A stretch of 64,000 nt of DNA from JAYREN01 sp963663375 (GCA_963663375.1 OY760195.1:2604001-2668000); one strand, 5' to 3'. Numbered from the stretch's first letter, positions 24,185-33,235 are shown. The notes: a model not told the origin generated them from the letters alone. A program made the numbers and translations.

Positions 24185-27100
24185 CTACTTGTGGTAGTTC
24201 GGATAGGGCGGGCGTTTGACCTGGGTGGGGGGCTGCTTCTGGAGGGCGTCCATGACTTCCTTCACGCCCCGTTCCAGCTGGGTGTCGCGGCCCTCGCGCC
24301 AGGCCTTGGGATCCAGATCCACTTCGAGATCCGGGGCCACGCCCTCATTCTCGATGCCGAACTTGCCCTCGGGTGTGTAGAAGGCGAAGTGGGGCGCCGT
24401 GACGGTGCCGCCGTCCATGAGCGTGGGATAGCCACCGATGCCCACGAGGCCGCCCCAGGTGCGTTTGCCGATGAGGGGGCCAAGGCCCGCGCGCTTGAAG
24501 AGCCAGGGCATGTAGTCCCCACCGCTGCCCGCATGTTCGTTGATGAGCATGGTCTTCGGGCCGGACATGGTGCCGAAGGGCTGGCGAGTGTCCTCGCCCT
24601 CACGCATGGCCCAGTAGCTGTTCACGGGCTTCTTGAGGTAGTCGATGATGTAGTCGGCCGCGCTGCCGCCGCCGTTGAAGCGCTCGTCGATGACGGCGCC
24701 CTGCTTGTCCAGCTGGGCAAACCAGTAGCGGTTGAAGTTGGTGTAGCCGCCCTCGGCCGTGTTGGGGAGCCAGACATAGGCCAGCTTTCCACCGCTCAAC
24801 TGGGCCACCTTGCGGCGGTTGCCCTCGATCCAATCCAGATTGCGAAGACCTGTCTCGTTGGCCACCGGCACGACCGTCACGTCGCGGGAGCCCTTGCCAT
24901 CGGGCTCGGGCCCGACCTTCAACACCACCTGTTTGCCGGAGGTGTTCTCCAGCAGGTGATGGGGACTGTCCTGGGCCGTGAGTTCCCGCCCATTCACCGC
25001 CAGCAGGTACTCGCCGACCTTCACCTCCGCTCCGGGCTGGGTGAGGGGCGCCTGTAGGTTCGGATTCCAGTTCTCACCGCCGTAGATCTTGGTGAAGCGG
25101 TAGCGGCCCTTTTCCATCCCGAAGTCGGCACCCAGGAGACCACCGGGCAGGCGCTTGACTATCGGAAGATCGCCGCCGCGCACATAGAGATGACCGACGG
25201 TGAGTTCCCCGAGCATCTCCTCGAACAGGTAGTTCAGGTCAGCCCGGTGATTGAGGCCCTCCACGTAAGGGGCATAGCGTTTCTCGGCAGCCTTGAGATC
25301 CAAGCCGTGATGGCCGGGGTCGTAGAAGTAGTCCCGTTCAATGCGCCACGCTTCGCGGTACATCTGCCGCCACTCGGCCTTGGGATCCACCCGGATCTCG
25401 GCCTGCTCGATATTTACGCGACCCTCGCCGGGCTTCGGGGCCGTCCCAGCTTCGGAGATGAACCAGCCGCTGGCCTGGCGGATGAGCATCTTCGCGCCAT
25501 TGGCGCTGAGATCGAAGCCCTGGACGCCGTCCATGACCTTCTCGAACTTGCGCTTGGCGAGATCGAACTTGTGCAGCGTGCCATTGAGGGGGCCATCCTG
25601 ACGGCTGTCGGGGGCTTCGAAGATGAAGAGCGTGCCTGCCTTGCCGGCCTCGATGCCCAGGATGTTGCGATCGGGGATGGGCAGGGCCAGAACGCGCTGA
25701 TCCAGGCCCTCGAAGTCGATCACGACGGGCGGGACGGGCTTCTTGTCGCCGAGCTTGGCATCGCCCTTCGCATCGGCCTTCTTTTCGGTCTGCTTGGGCT
25801 CTTCCTTCTTCGCATCATCCTTCTTGGGATCCGAAGCGTCCTTCTCCTCGTCACTTTCGGGGGCCAGGGGCGAGGTCTCCCCCTTTTTCAGCACCGCCAG
25901 ATAGACGCTGCGGGTGGGGCGGTGCGGATAGGCGTTCATGTCGAAACCGGAAACGGCCGGGCCGATATTGGTGCTGGCGGTGAAGTAGAGGTACTTGCCG
26001 GATTCGTCGAACACCGGGGTGCCTGTGTCACTCATGCCATCCGTGACCTGGTGGACACGCCCCTCCTCCAGGTTGTAGACATGCACGGCTTCATAAAGGT
26101 TGACCAGGGGTTTGCCATAGGCGATCCAGCGGCTATCGGGTGCCCAGGCGAGCTTGGTCTGGCCGCCCCGCTTGAAGGTATCGATCTTCTGGGGCTTGCC
26201 TTTCTCCAGGTCCACAAGCCACACGTTCAATCGCTTGTCCATGAAGGCGAGTTTCTTGCTGTCCGGCGACCAGGTCGGCCCGTAGTAGAAGCTGGGCTCC
26301 AACGCGATGACGCGGGCCTCCCCCTTGCCATCCTGGGGTCTCAGATGCAGGGCGTATTCGCCGCTGGCATCGCTGAAGTAGGCGATGGTCTTGCCGTCGG
26401 GGGACCAGCTGGGATCCCGCTCCATCACGCCGGGAGTGCCGGTGAGGTTGCGGGGGCTGCCCTTCTCCGCGGGTACCGTGAGGATCTCGCCCCGGCTCTC
26501 GAAGACAGCGCGGGCGCCGGTGGGGGAGATGGCCCCCCTGGCGGTACGCTGGGCCACGGGCTCGAACCGTTCACGCACGCCGGGCATGTCCCCCTGGAGG
26601 GTGACTTCCACCTTGCGGGACTTGCCGCTGGCGAGGTCATAGAGATGGAGGCTGCCGAACTGCTCGTAGGCGATGGCGCCGGGTCCGGCGGAGGCGCTCT
26701 TCAGATCCAGGCCCGTGTTCTTGAGGACCTGGGCGACCTGCTGGGTGGCAGTGTCATAGGCATACAGGGTGATGGGGCCCTGGCGATCCGACAGGAAATA
26801 GATCTTCGAGCCCACCCACATGGGGTTGAAGTCGTTGCTGTCCTTGCGGGGCACCTTGACCACGCCGGAATCCTTGAGGTCCGCGATCCATAAGTAGGAC
26901 GCCGTGCCGCCCCGGTAGCGCTTCCAGGCCTCGAAGGCCCTGCGCATGGGCTCGTAGACGAGGCGTTTGCCGTCCGGCGAGAAGCTGCCCGCATGGGCCA
27001 TGGGCAGGGGGATCGCTTCGGGCCAGGCGCTGCCGGGAGCCAGAGTGAACAGCTGCTGGGTGCGCCCCGTCTGGCTGTTGCGACCGGAGGCGAAGATGAT

Positions 27101-27457
27101 CTTGCCATCGGGTGTCCATCCCTGCACCAGGTCCGGCCCCGGATGCCAGGTCAGCCGCGTGGGGCTGCCACCCTCCACCGGCACCATGTAGACGTCGATG
27201 TTGCCGTCATACTCCGCGGTAAAGGCGATCCTGCGGCCGTCCGGGGAGAAATGGGGCTGGCCCTCCAGGCCGATGCCCGCCGTGAGGCGCCGGGCCTCGC
27301 CACCTTCCCGGGAGGTGATCCACAGATCCCCCGCATGGGAGAAGACGAGGTGCTGCTGGCTGAGGGCGGGCTGGCGGAGCAGCAGGGGCCCCTCCGTGGC
27401 GATGGCAGTCGCGCCTGCGGCGAGCAGCAGAGTGGCCAGGGACAATGTTCGAGGCAT
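24185..27457 (-). CDS. Secreted tricorn-type S41 protease
   Basis: The 1090-aa product has a signal peptide (TLSLATLLLAAGATAIATEG) and an N-terminal set of WD40/TolB-like propeller blades with repeated 'FSPDGKRLVY', 'WSPDGKTIAYFSD' motifs. A very Lys/Asp-rich linker follows (DASDPKKDDAKKEEPKQTEK). Then come a tricorn C1-like domain, a PDZ domain and the S41 catalytic domain with NEHAGSGGDYMPWLF (nucleophile Ser) and GKRTWGGLVG. It likely degrades peptides in the periplasm. The start was set at the ATG at 27455-27457 with GGAG 6 nt upstream. An S9 peptidase and a CTP-type protease follow on the same strand. Confidence 0.9.
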   Translation of the reverse strand: MPRTLSLATLLLAAGATAIATEGPLLLRQPALSQQHLVFSHAGDLWITSREGGEARRLTAGIGLEGQPHFSPDGRRIAFTAEYDGNIDVYMVPVEGGSPTRLTWHPGPDLVQGWTPDGKIIFASGRNSQTGRTQQLFTLAPGSAWPEAIPLPMAHAGSFSPDGKRLVYEPMRRAFEAWKRYRGGTASYLWIADLKDSGVVKVPRKDSNDFNPMWVGSKIYFLSDRQGPITLYAYDTATQQVAQVLKNTGLDLKSASAGPGAIAYEQFGSLHLYDLASGKSRKVEVTLQGDMPGVRERFEPVAQRTARGAISPTGARAVFESRGEILTVPAEKGSPRNLTGTPGVMERDPSWSPDGKTIAYFSDASGEYALHLRPQDGKGEARVIALEPSFYYGPTWSPDSKKLAFMDKRLNVWLVDLEKGKPQKIDTFKRGGQTKLAWAPDSRWIAYGKPLVNLYEAVHVYNLEEGRVHQVTDGMSDTGTPVFDESGKYLYFTASTNIGPAVSGFDMNAYPHRPTRSVYLAVLKKGETSPLAPESDEEKDASDPKKDDAKKEEPKQTEKKADAKGDAKLGDKKPVPPVVIDFEGLDQRVLALPIPDRNILGIEAGKAGTLFIFEAPDSRQDGPLNGTLHKFDLAKRKFEKVMDGVQGFDLSANGAKMLIRQASGWFISEAGTAPKPGEGRVNIEQAEIRVDPKAEWRQMYREAWRIERDYFYDPGHHGLDLKAAEKRYAPYVEGLNHRADLNYLFEEMLGELTVGHLYVRGGDLPIVKRLPGGLLGADFGMEKGRYRFTKIYGGENWNPNLQAPLTQPGAEVKVGEYLLAVNGRELTAQDSPHHLLENTSGKQVVLKVGPEPDGKGSRDVTVVPVANETGLRNLDWIEGNRRKVAQLSGGKLAYVWLPNTAEGGYTNFNRYWFAQLDKQGAVIDERFNGGGSAADYIIDYLKKPVNSYWAMREGEDTRQPFGTMSGPKTMLINEHAGSGGDYMPWLFKRAGLGPLIGKRTWGGLVGIGGYPTLMDGGTVTAPHFAFYTPEGKFGIENEGVAPDLEVDLDPKAWREGRDTQLERGVKEVMDALQKQPPTQVKRPPYPNYHK

Positions 27458-27952
27458 GGGCATCTCCATCAAAGGGATCCAATCCAGTCCCCGGACTGAG
27501 GACAGAGGAATAGTAATACGAGGCATCCCTGGGAGGGCTTACTCCTTTGGATGGATTGGCGGATTGAATCGGGACTGCGACCCGTGGCGTCAGAAAAAGG
27601 TCCACGGATGCACACGGATAAACACGGATCAAGATGGATGGAGTTTCGGTACAAAAGCCCGGCCACGAAGGCACACGAAGAAATCAGAGAGTGTCCGGTT
27701 CCAGGTCATCCAGGGCTTCGCCCTCCATCCGCGTTTGAGCGGATGGCTTCGCGGGCGGTGGCCCAGTCGGCTTCCAGGGGCCGGATGCGCCACCGCTCGC
27801 GAAGGGATGACCATCGTTGTGCCGAGGCTTCTTCGCATGCCTTCGTGCCCGCCCGCAGGGCGGCTTCGCGTGTCTTCGCGGTGATCTTTTCAAACGGTGC
27901 GCATCCGTGCCTGGTCTTGGGGCTGAACTCACACGAAAGCCAGGGCAGAGAA
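27458..27952. repeat. Gene-free spacer with CACGGAT/CACGAAG inverted element
   Basis: No gene is supported here. The left part holds ccacggatgcacacggat (27602-27619) followed by aaacacggat, and ccacgaaggcacacgaag (27663-27680). The right part holds the same themes on the opposite strand: cttcttcgcatgccttcgtg (27829-27848), cttcgcgtgtcttcgcgg (27863-27880) and gcgcatccgtgcct (27899-27912). The ~310-bp block is therefore a degenerate inverted repeat, of the kind seen as intergenic 'CACGAAG/CACGGAT' repeats in several phyla. Confidence 0.6.
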
Positions 27953-27980
27953 AGGGCGCGTAGGAAATCCCACGCGCCCT
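27953..27980 (-). terminator. Terminator for the S9 peptidase gene
   Basis: On the minus strand, a 9-bp stem (agggcgcgt with acgcgccct) with a 10-nt loop is followed by TTTCTCTG. It lies ~36 bp past the S9 peptidase stop, the right place and strand for its terminator. Confidence 0.65.
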
Positions 27981-28016
27981 CTGACAGCCAACCCCACTAG
28001 GGTTGAAGCGTTCCGC

Positions 28017-30041
28017 TCACTTGCCCCACTTGTTGGCCCAGCCAAGCATGGTCTCGAACCAGAGCTTGGCGTTGGCGGGCTTGGCTACGAAGTGGCCTTC
28101 GTCGGGGAAGATCAGGAGCTGGCTGGGGATGCCGCGCAGCTGGTGCACGTTGTAGAGCTGCAGGGCCTCGGTGTAGACCACGCGGAAATCGCGCATGCCG
28201 TGGATGACCAGCATGGGCTTCTTGAAATTCGCGTAGGCGTTGTGGGGGCTGTGCTTTTCCCAGAGGGCCTTGGTCTTGGGGCTGTCCCAGGGGAAGCCCT
28301 TGAACTCGTGCTTGGGGAACCACATCTCCTCCGTGGCCAGCTGCATGCTCTGGGTGTTGAAGATCCCCGCATGGCTGATGAAGGCGCAGAAGCGGTCGGC
28401 GTAGTGTCCGGCCATCCAGTTCATGGCGTAGCCGCCATAGCTGGCACCTGCGGCCACGACGCGCTTGGGGTCCGCCTGGGGTACGGTCTTCAGCACGCCG
28501 TCCAGCACCTTCATCAGATCGCCCATGACCAGGCCAGACCAGTCGCCGGAGATCTGGTTGGTGAAGGTCTGGCCGTAGCCCGTGGAGCCACGGGGATCCG
28601 GCGCCACCACGATGAAGTCCTGGCCCGCGAAGGCCTGGTAGTTCCAGCGGGGATGCCAGTTGTCCTCGTTGGAGCCCTGGGGGCCGCCATGGACCAGGAA
28701 GACCACCGGGTATTTCTTGGCGGGGTCGAAGCCCACGGGCTTCAGCACCAGCGTGTGCACCATGGGGGCCTTGCCATCGGGGCCCGCGGCACCCTTGAAC
28801 CAGTGGCTTTCCGCGCGGTTCAGGCCCAGATCCTGGGCGAGCGCCTCGTTGTGGGTGGTGGCGCGCACGGTCTTGCCGCTGGCGAGATCCAGCTCATAGA
28901 GATCCGGCGGCGTGGCGGAATCGGTCACCAGGGAGAGGGCCTTCTGGCCGCCGGGCATGGTCGTGAAACCCGCCACGTAGAGGTTCTTGGTGAGGGCCTT
29001 GGGGAGGTTCTTCCCGTCCCAGCGGAACAGCTCCTGATGGGACTTGTCCACGGCGGTGAAGAGGATATCCGCGCCCTGCCATTCGAAATCGCTCACCTGG
29101 GCATCGAAGGCCTGGGTGGTGCGCACCACCTTGCCGGTGGCCCGATCCATCACCCACAGCTCCCACTTGTCGGACTCGAAGCCGGGCACCCGCTGGGCCC
29201 GCCAGGCGAGGTACTTGCCATCGGGGGAGTAGCGGGGCGTGGAATCCGCGGCGGGGTTGTCGCTGAGCTTGCGGATGGGGCCGCCCGCGAGGCTTACCTC
29301 GAAGACCTCGTGATTGGTGCTGACGCCCTTGTGGGCCTCCAGATTGCTGGCGAAGGCCAGGGTCTTGGAGTCCGGGCTCCAGGACATGTCATCCCCGGCG
29401 GCCACCATCCCGGAGTTGAAGCCCGGGGCATCCTTGTCCCAGCCCGCGGTGAGATCCTTGGGGGCACTGCCGTCGGCCTTCACCACGAAGATGTGGCTGA
29501 CCTGCTTGGGGTCGCGCCAGCTCATCCAGTGCTTGTACATCAGGGTGTCGAAGCGCATGCCCGTGGTCTTCTGCTCGGCCTTGGCCTTCAGGTAGGCCGC
29601 GTTCTCGACGTCGTTGCCGCTGGGCACGGTGGTGCTGATGAAGGCCAGCATGGTGCCGTCGGGGCTCCAGATCTGCCCCTCGGCGCCGCCGGAGAGCTGG
29701 GTGATCTGCGAGGCCTTCCGGGTGGCCAGGTCCAGCACCCAGATCTGCCCCTGGGCCTCATAGGCCAGGCGCTTGCCGTCGGGGCTGAAGCGGGGGCGCC
29801 CCTGGCTGCCGGGCCCCAGATCCAGTTCCTGGGCGGGTCCGCCCGCAGGCTTGAACCAGATCCGGCTGGTGATGGTGTTGGCCTCGGCGTCCACCGTCCC
29901 CACCTGGTAGGCGACATCGCCCGTGGTGGAAACCTGGGGATCGGCCACCCGCTTGACCTTGAAGAGATCGTCGACCTGCATGGGCCGCGATGCCGCGAGG
30001 GAGACGGCCACGAGGCCGAAGACGAGAGCTGGTATGCGCAT
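28017..30041 (-). CDS. S9-family (prolyl-oligopeptidase-like) peptidase, exported
   Basis: The 674-aa product has a signal peptide (RIPALVFGLVAVSLAASRP), then TolB-type beta-propeller repeats (FSPDGKRLAYEAQG, WSPDGTMLAFIST, WSPDSKTLAFASN), and a C-terminal alpha/beta hydrolase. The catalytic residues are Ser in AAGASYGGYAMNW, Asp in VIHGMRDFRV, and His in FPDEGHF. Such enzymes are dipeptidyl or acylaminoacyl peptidases. The start ATG at 30039-30041 has GGAG 7 nt upstream. It lies 32 bp after the S41 processing-protease gene on the same strand, with the tricorn-like gene next, giving a block of three exported proteases. Confidence 0.92.
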   Translation of the reverse strand: MRIPALVFGLVAVSLAASRPMQVDDLFKVKRVADPQVSTTGDVAYQVGTVDAEANTITSRIWFKPAGGPAQELDLGPGSQGRPRFSPDGKRLAYEAQGQIWVLDLATRKASQITQLSGGAEGQIWSPDGTMLAFISTTVPSGNDVENAAYLKAKAEQKTTGMRFDTLMYKHWMSWRDPKQVSHIFVVKADGSAPKDLTAGWDKDAPGFNSGMVAAGDDMSWSPDSKTLAFASNLEAHKGVSTNHEVFEVSLAGGPIRKLSDNPAADSTPRYSPDGKYLAWRAQRVPGFESDKWELWVMDRATGKVVRTTQAFDAQVSDFEWQGADILFTAVDKSHQELFRWDGKNLPKALTKNLYVAGFTTMPGGQKALSLVTDSATPPDLYELDLASGKTVRATTHNEALAQDLGLNRAESHWFKGAAGPDGKAPMVHTLVLKPVGFDPAKKYPVVFLVHGGPQGSNEDNWHPRWNYQAFAGQDFIVVAPDPRGSTGYGQTFTNQISGDWSGLVMGDLMKVLDGVLKTVPQADPKRVVAAGASYGGYAMNWMAGHYADRFCAFISHAGIFNTQSMQLATEEMWFPKHEFKGFPWDSPKTKALWEKHSPHNAYANFKKPMLVIHGMRDFRVVYTEALQLYNVHQLRGIPSQLLIFPDEGHFVAKPANAKLWFETMLGWANKWGK

Positions 30042-30073
30042 GGGAACGCTCCGGGGTGAGTCTTTTGGGTTCG

Positions 30074-31663
30074 TCAGATCTTGGCGGCGAGGCTCGGATC
30101 GCCCTGGGCCTGCTCGGCCAGGACCTTCTTCTTCATCAGCCGTTCGGCTTCGGGGAAGACCTCCAGGGCCTTCTGCACCTGGGGATCCTTGGCGCACAGG
30201 TAGCGCCAGCCGGCCTCCACGCCGAAGGCGATGTTCTGCATCTCGATGGCGATCTGGTCGCGCATATCCGACTGGTTCTGGGCGTCATTCCACTCCGCCT
30301 CGGTCAGGGGAATCTTCTGTTCCTTCAGATAGTCCTTGAACCGCGCCATCAGGGCCTCGTCTGGGACCTGCTGGGCCTTGACGCCGTGGCGCTCCTTCTC
30401 AAGCACCGCGAACTTGAAGAAGGGCGAATGGCGGAAGCGCAGATTGGCCACGAAATTTGTGAGCTTGGCGGTCTCCACGGTGTAGTCGGGGGTGATGCCG
30501 CCGCCGCCATAGACCTTGCGACCCAGGAAGGTCTTGTACTCGGGGCCCTTGGGCTCGGCCTCCTGGCCATCCTCGGGCAGGAGATAGTCGTCGAGTCCGT
30601 GCTGGTAGTCCCGCTGGATGCAGCGCCCGGAGGGCGTGAAGTAGCGGGCGGTGGTCAGCGCCAGGCCCCGGCTGCGACCGATGGAGAGCACCACCTGCAC
30701 CAGTCCCTTGCCCCAGCTCGTCTGGCCGATCACCAGGCCCCGGTCGTGATCCTGCACCGCGCCCGCCACGATCTCCGAGGCCGAGGCGGAACCCCGGTTG
30801 ATGAGGACGGTCAGCGGGAAGGGATCCAGGGCGGCGCCCTTGGGGGTGCGCGTCTCGCTCACCAGCACGTTGTCGCGGCCCTTCTGGCTCACGATGACCT
30901 CGTTGGGCCCCAGGAGCTGGCGGCAGATGCCCACCGCGGCATCCACGATGCCCCCCGGGTTGTTGCGGAGATCCAGGATCAGCTCCGTCATGCCCTGCTT
31001 CTTCAGGGCCTGAACGGCCTTCTCGAATTCGTCTGAGGTGGTCTCGCCGAAATCCTTCACGGTGATGAAGCCCGTGGTGGGCGTGAGCATGAAGCTGTAG
31101 TACACGCTGTTGGTGGGGATCTCGGCCCGGGTGAGGGTGATCCGCAGCAGCTCGGGCGATCCGGCCCGCTGGATGGCCACCTCCACGGCCGTGCCCTTGT
31201 CGCCCCGCAGCTTCTGCACCGCCTGGGTGCTGGTCCAGCCCTCGGTGTTCTTGCCGTCGATCTCCCGCAGGTAGTCCCCGGGGCGAATCCCGGCCTTTTC
31301 CGAGGGCCCCCCCCGCACGGTGCTGATCACCACGATGCCATCGAGCTGCTGCTGGATGATGGAGCCGATGCCGAAGAAGGTGCCCCGCTGGTCGTCCCGC
31401 ATCATGCGGAATTCGCTCTCGTCCATGTAGTTGGAGTGCGGGTCGAGGGTGTGGAGCATGCCTTGGATGGTGGCGTGGGTCACCTGCTTGGGGGTGGGCG
31501 GTTCCACGGTCTCCTTCTGCACCAGCCCCATGATCTCAGTGAGAGTTTCGAGCTGGCGCTGCTTGGCGCGTTCGTCCCCCGTGCGCCCGGCCAGGGGTGC
31601 ATACACCACCGCCGTGCCCAGGGCCACGGTCCACATCCAGTTCCTGCCGATCCAGCGCGCCAT
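30074..31663 (-). CDS. S41A C-terminal processing peptidase
   Basis: The 529-aa product has an N-terminal hydrophobic anchor (MWTVALGTAVVYAPLAG), then a PDZ domain (GIVVISTVRGGPSEKAGIRP), and the S41 core TELILDLRNNPGGIVDAAVG with the catalytic Ser in RGSASASEIVAGAVQD and Lys in GQTSWGKGLVQ. This is the CtpA/Prc type that trims or degrades periplasmic proteins. An extra ~130-residue C-terminal extension is present. The start was set at the ATG at 31661-31663. The gmk stop lies 58 bp upstream on the same strand. Confidence 0.92.
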   Translation of the reverse strand: MARWIGRNWMWTVALGTAVVYAPLAGRTGDERAKQRQLETLTEIMGLVQKETVEPPTPKQVTHATIQGMLHTLDPHSNYMDESEFRMMRDDQRGTFFGIGSIIQQQLDGIVVISTVRGGPSEKAGIRPGDYLREIDGKNTEGWTSTQAVQKLRGDKGTAVEVAIQRAGSPELLRITLTRAEIPTNSVYYSFMLTPTTGFITVKDFGETTSDEFEKAVQALKKQGMTELILDLRNNPGGIVDAAVGICRQLLGPNEVIVSQKGRDNVLVSETRTPKGAALDPFPLTVLINRGSASASEIVAGAVQDHDRGLVIGQTSWGKGLVQVVLSIGRSRGLALTTARYFTPSGRCIQRDYQHGLDDYLLPEDGQEAEPKGPEYKTFLGRKVYGGGGITPDYTVETAKLTNFVANLRFRHSPFFKFAVLEKERHGVKAQQVPDEALMARFKDYLKEQKIPLTEAEWNDAQNQSDMRDQIAIEMQNIAFGVEAGWRYLCAKDPQVQKALEVFPEAERLMKKKVLAEQAQGDPSLAAKI

Positions 31664-31721
31664 GGTCTGCCCCGTTGTTCCTTGTTTCGTGATTGATGCC
31701 ACCACCGCTCCCGCGCCCGGA

Positions 31722-32336
31722 CTACGAAAACGTCTGCAGAATGCGGCGGGCGGTGTCTTCCATGCGAACCCTGCGGGCCCGCTCGGCCAGCACGATGGAC
31801 TCCAGGCGGCGATAAGCCGCCTCCAGGTCATCGTTCACGACCAGGTGATCGTAGTGGGGAAACTGTTCCACCTCGTGCCGTGCGTGGGCCATGCGCAGGG
31901 TGATCTGCGCCTCGTCCGTGTCCCCGCGCCCCCGCAGCCGCGCCGAGAGCACCTGGGCCGAAGGCGGAAGCAGGAAGACCATGACCGCTTCCGGCAGGGC
32001 GGCCTTGATGTTCTGGGCCCCGGCGGTCTCGATGTCCAGCAGCACGTCCAGCCCCTGGGCCAGCTGCTCCCGCAGCCAGGCCTTGCCGGTGCCGTAGCGG
32101 TTGGCGTAGACCTGCACCCACTCCAGCAGGCCCTCCTCCGCGATCATGCGGTCGAAGGCGGCATCGTCCACAAAGAAATACTCCCGGCCATGCTGCTCGC
32201 CGGGCCGAGGTTTCCGGGTGGTGAAGGAGGTGGAAAAGATCAGCCCCGGCGTTTCCGCCACCAGCCGCTTGGCCAGGGTGGATTTCCCCGCCCCCGAGGG
32301 CGCGGACAGCACAAAGATGGATCCGGTCTGAGACAA
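31722..32336 (-). CDS. gmk: Guanylate kinase
   Basis: The 204-aa product phosphorylates GMP to GDP. It starts SQTGSIFVLSAPSGAGKSTL with the P-loop, then FSTSFTTRKPRPGEQHGREYFF (GMP-binding Arg, Tyr and Ser residues) and VLLDIETAGAQNIKAALPEA. Full length. The TTG start at 32336 has GGGAG 5 nt upstream; no in-frame ATG is near. The gene is divergent from the tmRNA gene, and the ~100 bp between them should contain both promoters. Confidence 0.94.
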   Translation of the reverse strand: MSQTGSIFVLSAPSGAGKSTLAKRLVAETPGLIFSTSFTTRKPRPGEQHGREYFFVDDAAFDRMIAEEGLLEWVQVYANRYGTGKAWLREQLAQGLDVLLDIETAGAQNIKAALPEAVMVFLLPPSAQVLSARLRGRGDTDEAQITLRMAHARHEVEQFPHYDHLVVNDDLEAAYRRLESIVLAERARRVRMEDTARRILQTFS

Positions 32337-32439
32337 GGCGACTCCCGGTCTTCATCTTACTTCCCTTGTGGCCCTTGCCGAGGGGCCCCATACTCAACCT
32401 CCCAACGGTGGGCCTCGAGGGGCTTTCCTGGGGAACCTT

Positions 32440-32828
32440 GGGGGTGACCGGTTTCGACAGGTTGACGCTGGGGTGCGGAGTGCAGGCGGGGGTTGATCGG
32501 TGGGCCCCCATATCAAGCCGATCAAAACAAAACTGCCAACGATAACTTCGAACTGGCCCTCGCCGCCTAATCGGCGGATCGAGCGAGTCCCCGTGATCTT
32601 CCGGTAGCGGGCTCGTAAAACCTTCCAATGGGTGGCTTCGGCCTGCCGGAGGAGGGAACGGAATGGGATGTCGCCTCGCCCCCGAGCGATGTCCGAGACA
32701 AGGGGGCGAGTCCTCGATCAGGGTTGTCCGACTTTCCCTGCAGAGGTCACGCAAAACGGACCAAGCCTGTGGATGAGCTTCCACATCACGCTTCTTGGAC
32801 GCGGGTTCAACTCCCGCCACCTCCACCA
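32440..32828 (+). ncRNA. ssrA: Transfer-messenger RNA
   Basis: tmRNA rescues stalled ribosomes and tags the peptide. The 5' end GGGGGTGACCGGTTTCGACA and the 3' end GGTTCAACTCCCGCCACCTC, followed by CACCA, are the standard tRNA-like ends; the 7-bp acceptor stem pairs with one G-T. The reading frame at 32535-32570 encodes the tag ANDNFELALAA then TAA, which ends in the usual ALAA degron. The T-arm sequence GGTTCAACTCC is intact. A terminator follows at once, and a transposon-like element begins 31 bp after the 3' end. Confidence 0.96.
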
Positions 32829-32831
32829 ATG

Positions 32832-32860
32832 CAAAAGCCCCGCGAGGGGCTTTTGTTTTT
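32832..32860 (+). terminator. Terminator of the tmRNA gene, interrupted by element insertion
   Basis: A 10-bp stem (caaaagcccc with ggggcttttg) around a GCGA loop is followed by TTTTT. The 5-bp duplication GTTTT of the adjoining element covers 32855-32859, so the insertion went into the T-run while leaving a working run in place. Confidence 0.85.
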
Positions 32861-32885
32861 GTGTCGTAAACTATAAAATGTCGCA
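32860..32885 (+). repeat. Left terminal inverted repeat of the Tn7-like element
   Basis: 26 bp, starting TGTGTCGT and ending TGTCGCA; 21 of 26 positions match the right repeat in reverse complement. A GTTTT target copy lies immediately outside. Confidence 0.78.
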
Positions 32886-32887
32886 AA

Positions 32888-32928
32888 CGACACGATATGG
32901 TTAAAACGCGATGCGACACGTTATGGTT
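32888..32928 (+). repeat. Left-end TnsB-like binding sites
   Basis: Two copies of the motif occur: cgacacgatatggtt at 32888-32902 and cgacacgttatggtt at 32914-32928. A third, cgacaagatatggtt, lies at 33252-33266. They match the right-end sites in sequence but, unusually, lie in the same orientation, while the terminal repeat itself is inverted. Confidence 0.6.
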
Positions 32929-33009
32929 TCAGAAATCCGAGATCGGTAGCAGAGCCAGCAACGGGCGTTTTCGATGGCGCCTTTCGGCTTCTCTCGGCGG
33001 TCGCACTGG

Positions 33010-33235
33010 CCTTGAACCGGGCACAGTCTGTGACCGGTTCAAGGCGCAGAATCAAGTGACCCTTTTTTGTGCGTAAGAGTTTAAATTATTAGGCTTATTT
33101 TTGAGGTCGCAATCCGTGACCTCAAAACTTCGTAGTTAGGCTGGTCAGCGGACTTTTGCACATGGAGGGCGTGTCTGATTGCTAAGAATTTAAAACAAAT
33201 GCCTTAAATCAAGCGGTCGCAATTTGCGACCGCTT
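33010..33235 (+). repeat. Three near-perfect palindromes in the left part of the element
   Basis: P1 (33010-33044) has arms ccttgaaccgg and ccggttcaagg with an inner cacag/ctgtg pair. P2 (33101-33125) has arms ttgaggtc and gacctcaa. P3 (33211-33235) has arms aagcggtcgcaa and ttgcgaccgctt. P2 and P3 are both 25 nt and share ggtcgcaa in the left arm, but their outer four bases differ on both sides so pairing is kept. The surrounding DNA is AT-rich and contains no gene. Confidence 0.65.

Noticed and set aside
25190..26893. A 567-aa plus-strand protein opposite the tricorn-like gene
   Set aside because: Antisense to a gene with well-defined propeller and protease motifs; no recognisable domain.
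28092..30059. A 655-aa plus-strand protein opposite the S9 peptidase
   Set aside because: It lies exactly antisense to a gene with clear catalytic motifs, and its composition (Gly/His/Val-rich without domains) is that of a GC-driven antisense frame.
33010..33235. A CRISPR array or integron attC series
   Set aside because: The palindromes are not identical repeats, the intervals are ~90-110 bp, and no RYYYAAC/GTTRRRY core sites or cas genes are present.
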